Of a DNA stretch of 64,000 nucleotides, positions 53,111 through 63,987 are shown in pieces; the first letter of the stretch is position 1, and each line of letters opens with the position of its first letter. This DNA is from Allolobophora icterica (taxonomy: Eukaryota > Annelida > Clitellata > Crassiclitellata > Lumbricidae), in contig OY744609.1 in the NCBI GenBank assembly GCA_963556255.1, positions 9,409,283 to 9,473,282 on the forward strand, read 5' to 3'. The notes under the pieces were generated by a model. The model was not told the origin of the DNA. It ran no database searches and saw only the letters and a program-made list of their open reading frames with translations. Both the position numbers and the translations under genes were made by a program.

Positions 53111-54441
53111 ATTGTGCAAAAGAAGCGAATAATATCAATAAGCTGTCTTTCAATAAATACCATTCTTCGTACCCCCACAAATGACGCCTATGTGTTCATT
53201 ATTAGGATTTCTTGTCTAAGGCAAAACATGCCTATATTGATTGTTTAAATACGTCTTTTAGACGTTATAAACATTTTAAAGTCTGTCGTAATTGTAATCT
53301 CCACACTTCTAAAGCGCCACTCGAAAGCTGCAAGCGCAGGACATCAGCCTATTCACGACGAAATGGAATGTTGGAATGTTTTACCGAGACAATCAGGAAG
53401 GCTTATAACGTTCATGCAGGCTTAGAAGAGACCCGACTCATGTATGCCTGTAACTGCTGTTAGCGTCAGCCCTGTAGCCTTCAAAGGCCTGTGAACAGGC
53501 ACAAACTTTCAATCCCAAAGCGACAACAGCCGAAGCATCGCTTGAATCCCCGACATTAATCACTGCCAAATCCTTAAGAAACTCCGCTACAGGAGCTGCA
53601 AACCAGCAGTATTCTGTGCCGGTCCTAAGCCCGGATAAAGGAGGAAGGTTTGCCAGATGGGTGTCGATACTCTGGCAGTAAAAAGACAAGACGATTGAAA
53701 TCTGATGTCAGGAACTCGAGATGTATACACATACCAGCTCGGATGTCGCACGGGTAAACAAGGTCCGCGATACCAATCGAGCGATCGGGATTGGATCGAG
53801 AAGTTGGCTACCGAAAGAAAATCAAGCTTGAAGCCTGTCCGAGAAATACTATCAGTGGGCACTTGGAATGTCCGCACTCTCTGGGCGACGGGAAAACTTG
53901 ATTTGCTGGAAGAGGAAATGGCGCGATACAGATGTGACATAGCCTACTTGGAATATCAGAAAGGCGTTGGACACAAGCTGGAGAAATACGAGATGGAAGA
54001 GGCATCTGGTCTGGAGATGCAGACACGCATGAAGCAGGAGTGGGGTTCTTGCTGATTAAGAAGGCTAGAGGATTACTTATGAGATACAGGCCAGTAAATA
54101 AACGAATGATGATGGCACAATTTAGTGCGCAACAATTCAACGTAACGATAATTCAAGTTTATGCACCAACGTCCGATTGTGATGATGACGAGATAGAAGA
54201 ATTCTACACCAGATTAACAGAATGAACTTCGATAAAACAAAGACTATGGTATTTGGTGACAAGGAGATAAATAATCAAATTGTGGTCGAGGGCATAGAGT
54301 TGGAGAATGTGGAGAAGTTTACATATCTTGGAAGCAACATAACCTACAATTTGGACTGCAAAAGTGAAATAAGGATACACATAGCCAAAGGAACAGCCGT
54401 GCAGTGTTAGCATTCGAACGAAAATGCTATCGTAAGATTCT

Positions 54442-55250
54442 TATCTTATCTTATCTTATATAATTATTTATAAAGCGCCTCTCACAGCATAGACTATTCA
54501 GAGGCGCTCCCAGCGTGTCAGCCTCGAGGGAAAAGAAAGGTCTTTAAGCAGCGGAGAGAAGAAGGCGAGATCCCAAGCAAAATCTTGCTACGGAGAGAGG
54601 GGGGCAGGTCATTCCAAAGGGAAGGGCCAAGGATGGCAAACGCACGATGCTGAGCCATCGAAGTCCTTGCACGAGGGACAAGCAGATCAAGGCGGTCAGC
54701 AGACCGAAGAGGGCGGGAAGACAGAGCAGATAGAGGTTTGCGCATTAGGTCACAGAGGTATTTAGGAGCTTTTCCCAGTTGAGTCCTAGAGACCAGGAGA
54801 AGAACCTTGTATTGGATGCGGGAAGCAACAGGAAGCCAGTGAAGTACATCAGTCATAAAGGTAGTTATGTGAGAGAAGCGAGGAAAACGGGCAATGAGCC
54901 TGGCAGCCGCATTCAGAACAGACTGCAGAGATGAAAGGCGCGCTTTAGGGAGCCCAGCAAACAATGAATTGCAATAGTCAATGCGGCAGCAAATGAAGGC
55001 ATGGACCATAGTAGTAAACAGTGAAGGAGAAACTGATCTTCTTACAGCCCTCAAACGCCTCAGATGATAGAAACAGGAACGTGTCAGATGGGAGAGGTGT
55101 TCAGAAAACGAGAGGGTACTATCAAGGGTGACACCCAAATCCCGAACACTGGATGAAAATGAAAAAGCAGGGTATATTGACGACAGAAGTGGGATATCAA
55201 GTTTAGAAAGTTGCTGTTTAGTGCCAAACCAGATCAGTTGGGGCTTAGAG
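54442..55250 (-). mobile_element. CR1-like LINE 3' fragment inserted in the RTE-like LINE
   Basis: 809 bp on the minus strand, flanked by AAGATTCT at 54434-54441 and 55251-55258, a clean target duplication inside the RTE coding sequence. The frame from 55250 to 54518 is open and encodes the end of a CR1 reverse transcriptase: KPQLIWFGTKQQLSKLD, DLGVTLDSTLSFSEHLSHL, RIDYCNSLFAGLP, LNAAARLIAR, LHWLPVASRIQYKVLLL and GPSLWNDLPPSLRSK. The 3' end has stem AGCGCCTCT...AGAGGCGCT (near 54470-54510) and a (GATAA)n tail. 5'-truncated and dead on arrival. Confidence 0.9.
54518..55250 (-). pseudogene. 5'-truncated CR1-like reverse transcriptase
   Basis: About 244 codons without interruption, entering at the truncation point and ending FLFPRG followed by a stop. 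Lacks endonuclease and catalytic RT core. The unbroken frame implies a fairly young copy. Confidence 0.85.
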
Positions 55251-55566
55251 AAGATTCTCAGAATAGGATGGACTCAAAAGGTCAGCAATGAAGAATTATA
55301 CAGAGGAATCAATCTGACTGAAAATCTCATGCAAAAGTTATCCAGAGAAAGCTAAGGCTGTTCGGGCATATATCTGCAGAATGAAGGAGGACAGAAAAAT
55401 TAAAACTTTGATTTTTGGAATAATGGAAGGCACAAACAAAAGAGGAAGACCTGACAGGGAATGGACAGATGACATTGAAGAATGGTGCGGAGCAAGTCTC
55501 CAGGAACTGAGCCACTCGGCACGGGACAGAACAGAGTGGAAAGACATTGTAAGGAAGGCATCAGAC

Positions 55567-56164
55567 CAGTGGCGTAGCTAGGGGGGGGAGGGGTTAAAGT
55601 GGGTGGGAACGCGTGGGAACGGCGTTCCCACTGCTCTCGAAATTCTTTGCTTGCGTTCCCACTGCTCTCGAAATTCTTTGCTTGCGTTCCCACTGCTCAC
55701 GCATGCGTTCCAATGAAGCTCTTCTTTGGCGTTCCCACTGCTCACCCAAACCACTTTATCCACTGGGGGGGGGGACAGGGGGACATGTGTCCCCGGGCGC
55801 CAAGGGAAGGGGGCGCCAAAATGAGGGTTAAGATAAATAATTTTACTCTTAATTTTGATGCAGTTTTAACCAATTTATCACAAATGAATGTATAAGATTT
55901 AATTTTAGCGCCCCAATTCCCAAATATATCCAATTATATCCTCATTACTTACAAATAAGTTCTTATGTATGATTTTGGCGCCCCATTGAGCACTAAGGGG
56001 AAACATGCATGTACTGTCTGTATTTTTCATATTTTATTTCATTAAAAAAATTAAAATTTCCATTCGATTATGTGGAAAATGTGAAATAGTAAAACGGGGG
56101 GGGGAGAGGGGGCGCCAAATTCATAGTTCGTCCCCGGGCGCAAAATATCCTAGCTACGCCACTG
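55567..56164. mobile_element. hAT-like non-autonomous element
   Basis: 598 bp with ends CAGTGGCGTAGCTAGG and CCTAGCTACGCCACTG and exact duplications CATCAGAC (55559-55566 and 56165-56172). It splits the C-terminus of the RTE-like LINE. Internal tandem CTGCTCTCGAAATTCTTTGC repeats lie at 55632-55690. Confidence 0.9.
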
Positions 56165-56190
56165 CATCAGACACCTACGGGCGCTGAGCC

Positions 56191-57060
56191 CATGGTTATT
56201 GAATAGAAAAATATAAAAAGCCTTAAGAACCTTCATATGGCCTACCTGAACTGGATGACGACGGCGGTAGACTCAAAGAACGTCCGAAGAACGATCGACA
56301 ACCACGTCCACGCCTTCCACCGGATCCTCGCGATCGCAAGACCTACCACCCAAGGAAAGATGTCGAAGAACTCGACCAAACATCTAAGATATATCGAGAA
56401 AAGACAACTAGGAATCGCAAGCCAAATCGGAATGAGAGATCTCCAGAAATCGCCATACACGCCAACCAACGACCTCTTGAATCGCTTATGACGATGACGT
56501 CACAATGACTTCATCTTATTAGCGCCGGCCGCCGTGAGAATCTTTTATATGGCGCAATTTTTAAACGCACAAATTTATTTTCATATGACCACAGGGATAG
56601 ATAATTATATGACTTCAGAAATAATTAGATAAAAATATAGTGACGATATAAATAACCGCAGAAATTATAGTAGCAGTAAAAATATTTATCCGCGGCAAGA
56701 AATATTTCTGCGAGCCGCTCTGCGGGACATTACCTTACAATTTTTCAAATTTTGTACAGCGCTATGACAGCCGATGGGTCGTGAGCCATCACTCACAATG
56801 TTTGGGTTCAATTCTCGCATGCAGAGTATGAAGACCTTGTACAATTCATTCACACACAAGAGCTTTTTCCATCAATTGATCATTAGTCGTCAGATATTGT
56901 CGCTGTACAGCAATATCAATGATCTATCTATAGTAATAACAACAACAGGTTTAAGAGTAGTCGTAGTTGTAGTAATAAAATTTGTTGTTGTTGTTATTGC
57001 TACTGTTGTAACATGTTGCAGCGGCGGCGGTGGTGGTAGTGATGATGACGATAATAATGT
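56191..57060. other. Non-genic stretch with short unassigned open frames
   Basis: 56237-56520 holds overlapping open frames rich in charged residues, one of them (frame of 56236) Arg/Pro/Asp-rich for about 90 codons. No family is recognised and they may be transposon debris. Nothing else identifiable. Confidence 0.4.
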
Positions 57061-57291
57061 TTGGTGGTGGTGGTGGTGGTGGTGGTGGTGGTGGTGGTGG
57101 TGGTGGTGGTGGTGGTGGTGGTGGTGGTGGTGGTGGTGGTGGTGGTGGTGGTGGTGGTGGTGGTGGTGGTGGTGGTGGTGGTGGTGGTGGTGGTGGTGGT
57201 GGTGGTGGTGGTGGTGGTGGTGGTGGTGGTGGTGGTGGTGGTGGTGGTGGTGGTGGTGGTGGTGGTGGTGGTGGTGGTGGTGGTGGTGGTG
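57061..57291. repeat. Pure (GGT)n tract, ~76 units
   Basis: About 230 bp of uninterrupted TGG/GGT repeats, followed by a (GAC)n/(GAT)n tract to 57365. All three forward frames and the reverse ones stay open and give homopolymer predictions, which are artefacts. The G-rich strand could form G-quadruplexes. Confidence 0.97.
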
Positions 57292-57326
57292 ATGGATGTG
57301 ATACTGAAGACGATTCCAATGATGAT

Positions 57327-57358
<32 letters not shown>

Positions 57359-57384
57359 TGATGATTCAATCATTCATTCATAGA

Positions 57385-57600
57385 TTTATATAGCGCCTCT
57401 TCAAGAAATCTACTCAGAGACGCTCCCGACTCCAGAACAGTTTGCAGGCGGACATAGAAAGTGTCAGAGTTTGAACTAGGAAGTAAGCGAAGCTCAAGAG
57501 GGAGACCATTCCATATGGTTGGGCCAACCACCGAGAAGGCGCGAGTTTGCATAATTGCAGTACGGGCAAACGGGACTAAGAGCACCCCTCCCCGCCGATG
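57385..57600 (-). mobile_element. CR1-like LINE 3' end
   Basis: Minus strand gives LLVPFARTAIMQTRAFSVVG and PTIWNGLPLELRLLPSSNSD, then the 3' terminus AGCGTCTCTGAGTAG...AGAGGCGCTATATAAATC. The stem keeps a G-U-type pair. The LPLELRLLP block is shared with the copy at 62.8 kb. Confidence 0.75.
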
Positions 57601-57820
57601 ATGATGTGTGCGTGCGTGCGTGTGTGTGTGTGGAATGCGATTTCCCAATTGTATATCGAGTCTGGTATGGCGTATGGGCAGTTCGATCGCCAGTTGTTCA
57701 GCTAGGCTGATGTCGTACCATGTCGAAACCCTGTGTAAGGTCGAGCGCAATGAGGTGGACGTATTGGTGTTCTCGAAGAAGTTCCATGAGATCTGTAAGT
57801 AGTGCTGCAATAGCAGCCGT

Positions 57821-58343
57821 CAGTGGCGGCGATCTTGTCTGAGAGGTGGGGGGGGGGACAAAGTGGGCCATGGTCACCGAAGACAATTTTTTTCTTCTCC
57901 ACAAAAAATTTAGACTACAAATTTATCCCTTTTTTTAGTCGTTCGCCTCTTTTACAACTTTTGTTAAGAGTCTCCCACCACTGTGATTACCTTTTTTTCC
58001 TTTTTTTACCACTTTAAAAAATGTATGACCATTTTTTAGAAATTCAACCCTAAAATATTTTGACTTTTTTTAAACATTCTCCAACAAAAAATTCAATGAC
58101 CTTTTTTAGGAATTTCTTCTTACTTTCTGACAATTTTGGGGGGACACTTCTGCTAAAAATTGGGTTTTTACCTCATCTCTTCAAAAAGGCAGCGAAAACC
58201 CTCACGCGCAATTACATTTCTTGGCCTTTTTTCGTGTTTCTTCAAAAAGTGGGGCGGGGGGGACAAATGTATGGTGTGTCCCCCACTCTTAAAGGTGGGG
58301 GACTTGTCCCCTCGACCCCCCGCCCCCATGATCGCCGCCCATG
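57821..58343. mobile_element. 523-bp inverted-repeat element, CATGGGCGGCGATC family
   Basis: Ends CAGTGGCGGCGATC and GATCGCCGCCCATG match those of the 200-bp element at 11396. G-rich GGGGGGGGACAAA near the left mirrors TTAAAGGTGGGGGAC on the right. No matching 8-bp flank is seen. Confidence 0.6.
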
Positions 58344-58689
58344 CTCATGAGATATTTTAGTTTCCCGACCTACACACCATGACTTCTTTTCAACAACTTT
58401 ACTAATGGGTTAGACGAAAAAATTGGGAAGGGGTTGAATCCCTCAACCGCCCGAAAATTAAAACACTAGTTACACTGATTTTAATGCTGTTACTAAAGTT
58501 TTTGTTAGCCACAAAACACGGATTTACACACTGCATGCTTCTCATTAACCAATAAATATGCATGTTTATTGCAGAAACAGTTACATTCACGTGACGAAGG
58601 TCTGAATGTAGTAACGCGTCATATTTGATGTTAAAATCAGCTAGAAGATGTGCCGCATGTAGTGTAATGTTGTTACAATTCATTTCTAG

Positions 58690-58851
58690 CTATGATATAT
58701 GTACAATAAAAATTACCAAAAGCAACAAAGAAACAGAGAGTAGGCCTACTCTTACAGTCACCTCGTTTCTTTCATCGGGTGTCTTCACCTCTTGTCTAAG
58801 TTGCGTCTGTGTCAGCTTGATTTATTGAATAAACGAATTTGATTGATTGAT

Positions 58852-58882
<31 letters not shown>

Positions 58883-58885
58883 CCC
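58690..58885 (+). mobile_element. LINE 3' end with (GATT)n tail
   Basis: TTTATTGAATAAACGAATTT then pure (GATT)n matches, in opposite orientation, the tail of the LINE fragment at 18434. The coding part is absent or too short to recognise. Confidence 0.55.
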
Positions 58886-59112
58886 CGGGTTTAGTTTAAA
58901 CCTCAGCGGGCACAAGACAGGCTCCACCCTGTCATGTCAATATTTGCGAGGGGCATACAGCTCGTCTCTTCCAACCCGATGCTCAAATCTTTAGCCAACG
59001 ATAATAATTATACAAGGTCAATTCAAAGGCAGCCATAAGTGGTACCGGTAGTAAAGCACTCGACGCTTCTCTGTACACTCATTTCAAGTTTAACCTAGTT
59101 CACTACTATAAG

Positions 59113-61831
59113 CTAGATTGTGAATCCTATTTTTGCACAAGCTTGTACAAAGGATGGTTTTGGCAACGTCGCGTGAATCTTCCACTCAATCGGTTTCTTC
59201 TTTATGATATTCTGAATAGGGACAGAACGTATGTCGTCTCTGGGTTTCCACTTCCCTTTACCATCTTTGTCTATTTGCAAAATTTCTCCTCCTATGACAA
59301 AGACTCGTTCATTGTCAAGAACCAAACCAAAGTGAGCAACGTCGGTTTTGAACTTTTCTCTTTCTTTCCACTTCTCCGTTTCAAAATTAAATACAAAACA
59401 AGTATATGGTCCAATTAAAATAACAGATGTTTCCCAAAGTACAGCTCGCATCAGCACATAAGTATCAGGCATTGGTCTCGAGAGTAGAGTGCATATGTTT
59501 TCTTTCGTGTTATACACTTGAACGTGACTGACTCTTTTGTTGTCTTCATCTGATCCACCGAAGATATAGAGTGAACTCTTGTATGGGACACAACTGCCCG
59601 AGCTCTCGACACAATGGACCAACTTTCCGACTGTGGTACATGTGTTGGTGACTGCATTGTAGGCTTCAACACTGTTTAGAACACTTCCATCTGAGTCAAC
59701 AAATCCTCCACAGATGTACAACACTTCATCGATGAACGCTGCACTGTGTCTATGTCGGCCTTGAACTAAAGATGCGCACTTGGCCCAACCAGACATATAA
59801 TTGTATTTCCAGATTTCATCATTATTCTTTCCAATTCCAGTTACATACATCGTCTTGGAGTAAACGGCAGCGACTGCATCGAACGCCATTTCAGTTGGAA
59901 TTTGTTCTTGTGTTGAGACTTCGTTTGGCCGATGTAGATTTATTTTGATGACATCCTTCGTCATGGTCACACCATCGTGCAAACCCACGACAAATGCACA
60001 GTTCTCAAGCTGTGCAGTGGTTTCTCTTTCAGCTGTAAAATCAAATTTTATTATCAACTGAAAGTCAAGTTGAGCATGTATCATCATTGTTACGATTCTG
60101 TTTACATAGAAGTCAAAGAAATATATTGATTACTGACGCTTAGTAGTTGACCTGTTCCTTAAGGACATAAATTACATAATCAAACTGCATAATATTATGT
60201 CATAATGCCGACATTCACACAACAAACTATGGCTCTTGGTGATGTAATTTAATGTAATAAATATAAGCCAAACCGCATTCCAACCACTCCGCTCAATCCA
60301 TTCTTCTTCCGCTCAATCCATTCTTCTACCGCCCAAACTTTTCTCCTTTGCATCATTAGTAAAATTTGGAAATTGCTGCATAGCCACAGCTATTCCACCC
60401 TTCCACAATAAACTATCTCCGGAATTACGACAGACATCTGATCCATCCTACGGAATAACCAAGACTGCATCATTTCAAACTTACAACATTCCTTTTTCAC
60501 AATTTCTGTCCTGATTTCTCCTCTACCGCTCACCTCCAGCGCCGTTCTGATTCCAAACAACATCGAACGTAATCGGTTGCCTCCCTGAATCTTGGGGTTT
60601 GACTTTACCTGTTTTCGATTTTACTTTCAATGGGCGCCTGTGAATACATGTAAGATCATTCCCGCGACCTCGCGTTTTTGGGAGCTGCATAACGATTTCA
60701 AAGCTTCAATTCCATCCAAACAGAACGAGTTAAAGTCCGAAGTAGGAATAGCCTACAGGTTGCTAAACATATTCATTGACAAAATCTGAAACTTAAGCTC
60801 CATTCTAAAACCTTTATGTTAATGTAAAGCTCTATGTTAAAGTTTTGGCAGAAGTTACCTTTAATTTGTCCCACAATGTTGTTATTGAATCTCTGAAATA
60901 CTTCTTTTAAATCTGTTGCTAGGAAAGAAATCACGAATGTTCGATTTGGACGACCAAGGAATACGTTGTGAAATCTTTCTAAATCATCCGCTCTAACAAT
61001 TAATTGGTCAACCGAACTGCAGATGTCGCTGGCCGATCCTTTCAAACTTAGTCTAGTGCAATAAGCCTCGAAGCTTTCAAATATTGTGCAGCATCTGTCA
61101 ATTTCTTCAATTCCAATTTCGATTTCTTTCAGATGGTTTGATTTCACTACAGATAATTCATTCAAGAGGGATTTTGTGCATTTTTCTATCAGGTCTTTAA
61201 GCTCCTGATTTCTTTTATGAATTGCGTTTTCTTCTTGCGTTAATTTCTTGAGAAATTCTGCTTTTCTCTTCTCAGTTGTCTTTCTAATTGAGAGCATTTC
61301 ATCTCTGTAATTCGATATTTTCCAGACTTTCTTCTTAATAGTGTGGCGGAGTTCTTCATCGACTGCTGTGACATCTTTGCAATCGTGTACCTTATGACTT
61401 TCAACAAAACAAGAAACGCAGACAATTTTCTTACAGTCGGCGCAATATAAGTCTAATGGTTTCTTGGAATGTCTGATGCAGGATTTCACCTTAGTCATTC
61501 GTTTTATTTCTTCCTCGGCCTCGCTTCCAATTTTCAAAATGGGCTGATTGCTTTGCAACATAGTCTTAAACTCCATGAGGTCTTCCATAAAGAAATTTTT
61601 CTGCAGATCAACGATTCCTTCTGGAGGAATGGTGAACTCTTTTCTACACAACGGACAAGGCATATTGTCTCCTGGCCTCTTCTGCGCCGTTTCTGAAGTG
61701 CGTTTTAGGCACTGGAAACAGAATGTGTGAATGCATGGCAACATTCTTGGATCCCTGAATCCAATCAGGCATATTGGACATTCTGTTATATCTCGAAGTT
61801 GTTTTCCAACCTTTTCTCCTGCATCCGCCAT
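59113..61831 (-). CDS. TRIM-like protein: RING, B-box 2, coiled coil and kelch-like repeats
   Basis: Exons 61831-60859 and 60032-59113, joined G|CT in phase, give 630 residues. RING zinc ligands: Cys18, Cys21, Cys33, His35, Cys38, Cys41, Cys59, Cys62. B-box 2: Cys118, His121, Cys130, Cys133, Cys138, Cys141, His146, His149. Residues about 155-300 are Lys/Glu-rich and coiled-coil-like. Exon 2 encodes kelch-type beta-propeller blades, recognisable by LYICGGF, LYIFGG and VFVIGG, and by VEAYNAV/VQVYNTK strands; about five to six blades in roughly 300 residues. The expected role is E3 ubiquitin ligase with the propeller binding substrate. An ATG inside exon 2 region (60087) gives a shorter frame, but its first 18 residues are intronic. 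TRIMs usually end in B30.2, NHL or filamin domains, so kelch is unusual. Promoter is beyond 61831. Confidence 0.88.
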
Positions 61832-62261
61832 CTTTACTTCCCCGAAAACCTTTTAATCAGATCAACAAACAGATTTTTTTGTTGTTCTCCGTGTTAGTGT
61901 TATATCCTTACGACTATCGACGAAGTGAGATAATATTAAAGGCATTAGATACTGGATCATATCAAAGCTGAGCTGAGTCAGTTTAGGAGACATTTGATAC
62001 CCGGTACTAATTATTTCAAGAAATAGGGAAACAGAGGAACTATGCTATGGTCTAATTCGTCATTTTTGCATTGATTAGAAACTTAAAACAAGAAGTTATA
62101 AGCCATCCTTTTCAGCCATTCTGTCAACTTCGTAAGACCATCTTATTTGAAGACCCTTTGGTGTCATTTGGTCAGAGAAGCTGATGAATTCCTTTTAAAG
62201 TACACTATATGAGAGAGTCTTCCATTACATTATAATCGCAACTAACTTGTACATCGGCAGT

Positions 62262-62532
62262 CATGGGCGTCCGGAGGGGGGAAAGGGGCACTAGATTCCC
62301 TCTGGATTTGGAAAATATTTTACAAAAATGAAATCTTTTGATTATTGTGATTATTCCGATAGTACGTCCCAACACGATTTTCAATGCTAAAGAACACTTA
62401 ATTATTAAGGTAAGTTAGCTATTCCATGCAGAAAACGTCATTTTGCTGCCCCTATAAAACTTTAGCCTTTCTAGAAAATGTTGTGCTCCCAAGAAATTTT
62501 CCCCCCTAGAAAAATTCCTGCGGACGCCCATG
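62262..62532. mobile_element. hAT-like short element, CATGGGCGTCC family, copy 2
   Basis: 271 bp with ends CATGGGCGTCCGGAGG and CCTGCGGACGCCCATG; flanks TCGGCAGT and CCGGCAGT agree at 7 of 8. Interior similar to 30389-30656. Confidence 0.85.
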
Positions 62533-62754
62533 CCGGCAGTTCGATTGATGCGTTGTTCATTATGATAACGGCGCTATAGAAGTGACTGAATTGTCTAGTA
62601 ACATATACAGTTGAGTAACCTTAAATTCTGCTTCGGTATATATAGGCCCTAATGCAAAACCTAGATGTCTAATAAATTAAACACCTGAAAACTTAGCATT
62701 AATCCGTCAAAACCCTTTTGTCAGATTTGTCTAGGTTCTCCGAATTCTACTATC

Positions 62755-63000
62755 TTCATGCTTTATAATAGGCTATATTCCTCGAGCTCTTGGTTCCTCG
62801 TGCTACCACCACAACAAGGCAGCGTCGTGCTTTCTTTGTGGTCGGCCCCTCCATCTGGAATCATCTCCCATTGCAGATACGCCTGTTGCCTAAGAATAGT
62901 TCGCTTACGTTTTACGAGCTACTTAAATCCAGTTTATTTGCCGTGGTTGGGCTGCGCTCCTGAGTAGGTAACTTGAGGGAGAGCTATATTAAATTTTGAA
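62755..63000 (+). mobile_element. CR1-like LINE 3' fragment
   Basis: Translates to ELLVPRATTTTRQRRAFFVV, GPSIWNHLPLQIRLLPKNSS and LTFYELLKSSLFAVVG, with a degenerate 3' UTR. Same subfamily as 57385-57600. Confidence 0.7.
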
Positions 63001-63782
63001 AATGTTACATTTTCAAAATGAATGAATAAATGATTACTGTTTAATTGAAATGTGTTTATCATCTACAGCGTTGTGCGTTTGCTAGTGCTTCTTGATACAG
63101 CATATATATATATATATATATATATATACTGTACTTACTAACTTACTTGGCCTTGTTATGTAACAAATTACGTAATTTGTTTTGGTTATTTTGTGGCTGT
63201 GTCGGTTTGTATCTGATACCAGTTTACTACAGATGTCCCTTTGATGATAGGATTAGATAGAAACCTCTTCAAAAGTCGGTGTTGATTGGCCACAATCTGC
63301 ATGTTATGGCTTGTTCATGCTGTCGTAATCAATGACTAATTTTGATTTATTTAAATGTATCATAAAACGTCCCACTTTATATCGCATTTTCTTTAAAGCA
63401 GACGCTGAACTGGAGTATATATAAAACATCAGATTCTAGAGCAATCCATTAGATAGTCGATTAAGATAAATAACTGGAACGCTCACTATGCACTGCTGTT
63501 GTCAACTCGAGGGTAACAGACGGTGGATGTTGAGACAGATACAGATAAAGGATTACCTGTATCAACATAATCGCTCTCTTCTGTTCTCTTCCAAGTCATT
63601 CGGGGACCAGGAAATCAAGGCTTAGGCGCCTTTCATCAGAGATAGGAAGGCAACACTAATAGATTTTCTTATATTTGTTTCCTCTGTAAATAAACCCTGC
63701 CATTAGTGATGATTTCAGTTTTAAAATTAATCTTGTTCGTCTTCATCGTCTTCTCCACCACCATTGTTATCAGCATCATCAT
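63001..63782. other. No gene seen
   Basis: Contains a (TA)n tract at 63100-63128 and CAT/CAC-rich simple sequence at 63740-63782. No coding potential or recognisable repeat otherwise. Confidence 0.6.
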
Positions 63783-63987
63783 CAGGGCTGTAGGGCCTAG
63801 TCGAGGGTATACGCGGGTAAACAGCATGTACTCACCTCTCGAGACCGTATACTCACCTCACAAAATATTTGTACTCACCTCTAATATGTTTCGGAGAACA
63901 AACCATTTGCGTATACTCACCTCCAATTTGTGTCGGAAAACTAACCGGTGGCGTGTACTCGCCTCTTATTTTACCACTACAGCCCTG
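63783..63987. mobile_element. 205-bp hAT-like element with internal repeats
   Basis: Ends CAGGGCTGTAG and CTACAGCCCTG, flanked by ATCATCAT on both sides, although the flank is a simple repeat. The interior is made of TACTCACCTCTAATATGTTT-like units repeated five to six times (63830-63965). Confidence 0.7.

Larger units (their letters stand above)
53470..56190 (+). mobile_element. RTE/BovB-like LINE, deleted and multiply interrupted
   Basis: GGTCCTAAGCCCGGATAAAG at 53622 is a familiar RTE-type 5' segment. 53850-54225 encodes an APE endonuclease in two frames (SVGTWNVRTLWATGKLDLLE; then INPVNKR-like PVNKRMMMAQF and IIQVYAPTSD). 54225-54410 is the far end of the reverse transcriptase (KTKTMVFGDKEI, NVEKFTYLGSNI), so most of the RT is deleted. 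The protein resumes at 55259 (LRIGWTQKVSNEELYRGI) and 55381-55566 (FGIMEGTNKRGRPDREWTDD), ending after 56172. Two later insertions interrupt it. Confidence 0.75.
53850..56190 (+). pseudogene. RTE-like endonuclease/reverse transcriptase remnant
   Basis: Endonuclease start with one frameshift near 54040, RT core deleted, C-terminal segment split by insertions at 54442-55250 and 55567-56164. The C-terminal motif CYRKILRIGW is cut exactly by the CR1 insertion after KI. Not functional. Confidence 0.75.

Noticed and set aside
56236..56510. Arg/Pro/Asp-rich frame of about 90 codons
   Set aside because: No family resemblance, and overlapping frames are equally open. Kept only as an unassigned stretch.
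56774..57393. Long open frames of poly-Trp, poly-Gly, poly-Val, poly-His or poly-Pro
   Set aside because: They are translations of the GGT repeat in every frame, with no independent coding signal.
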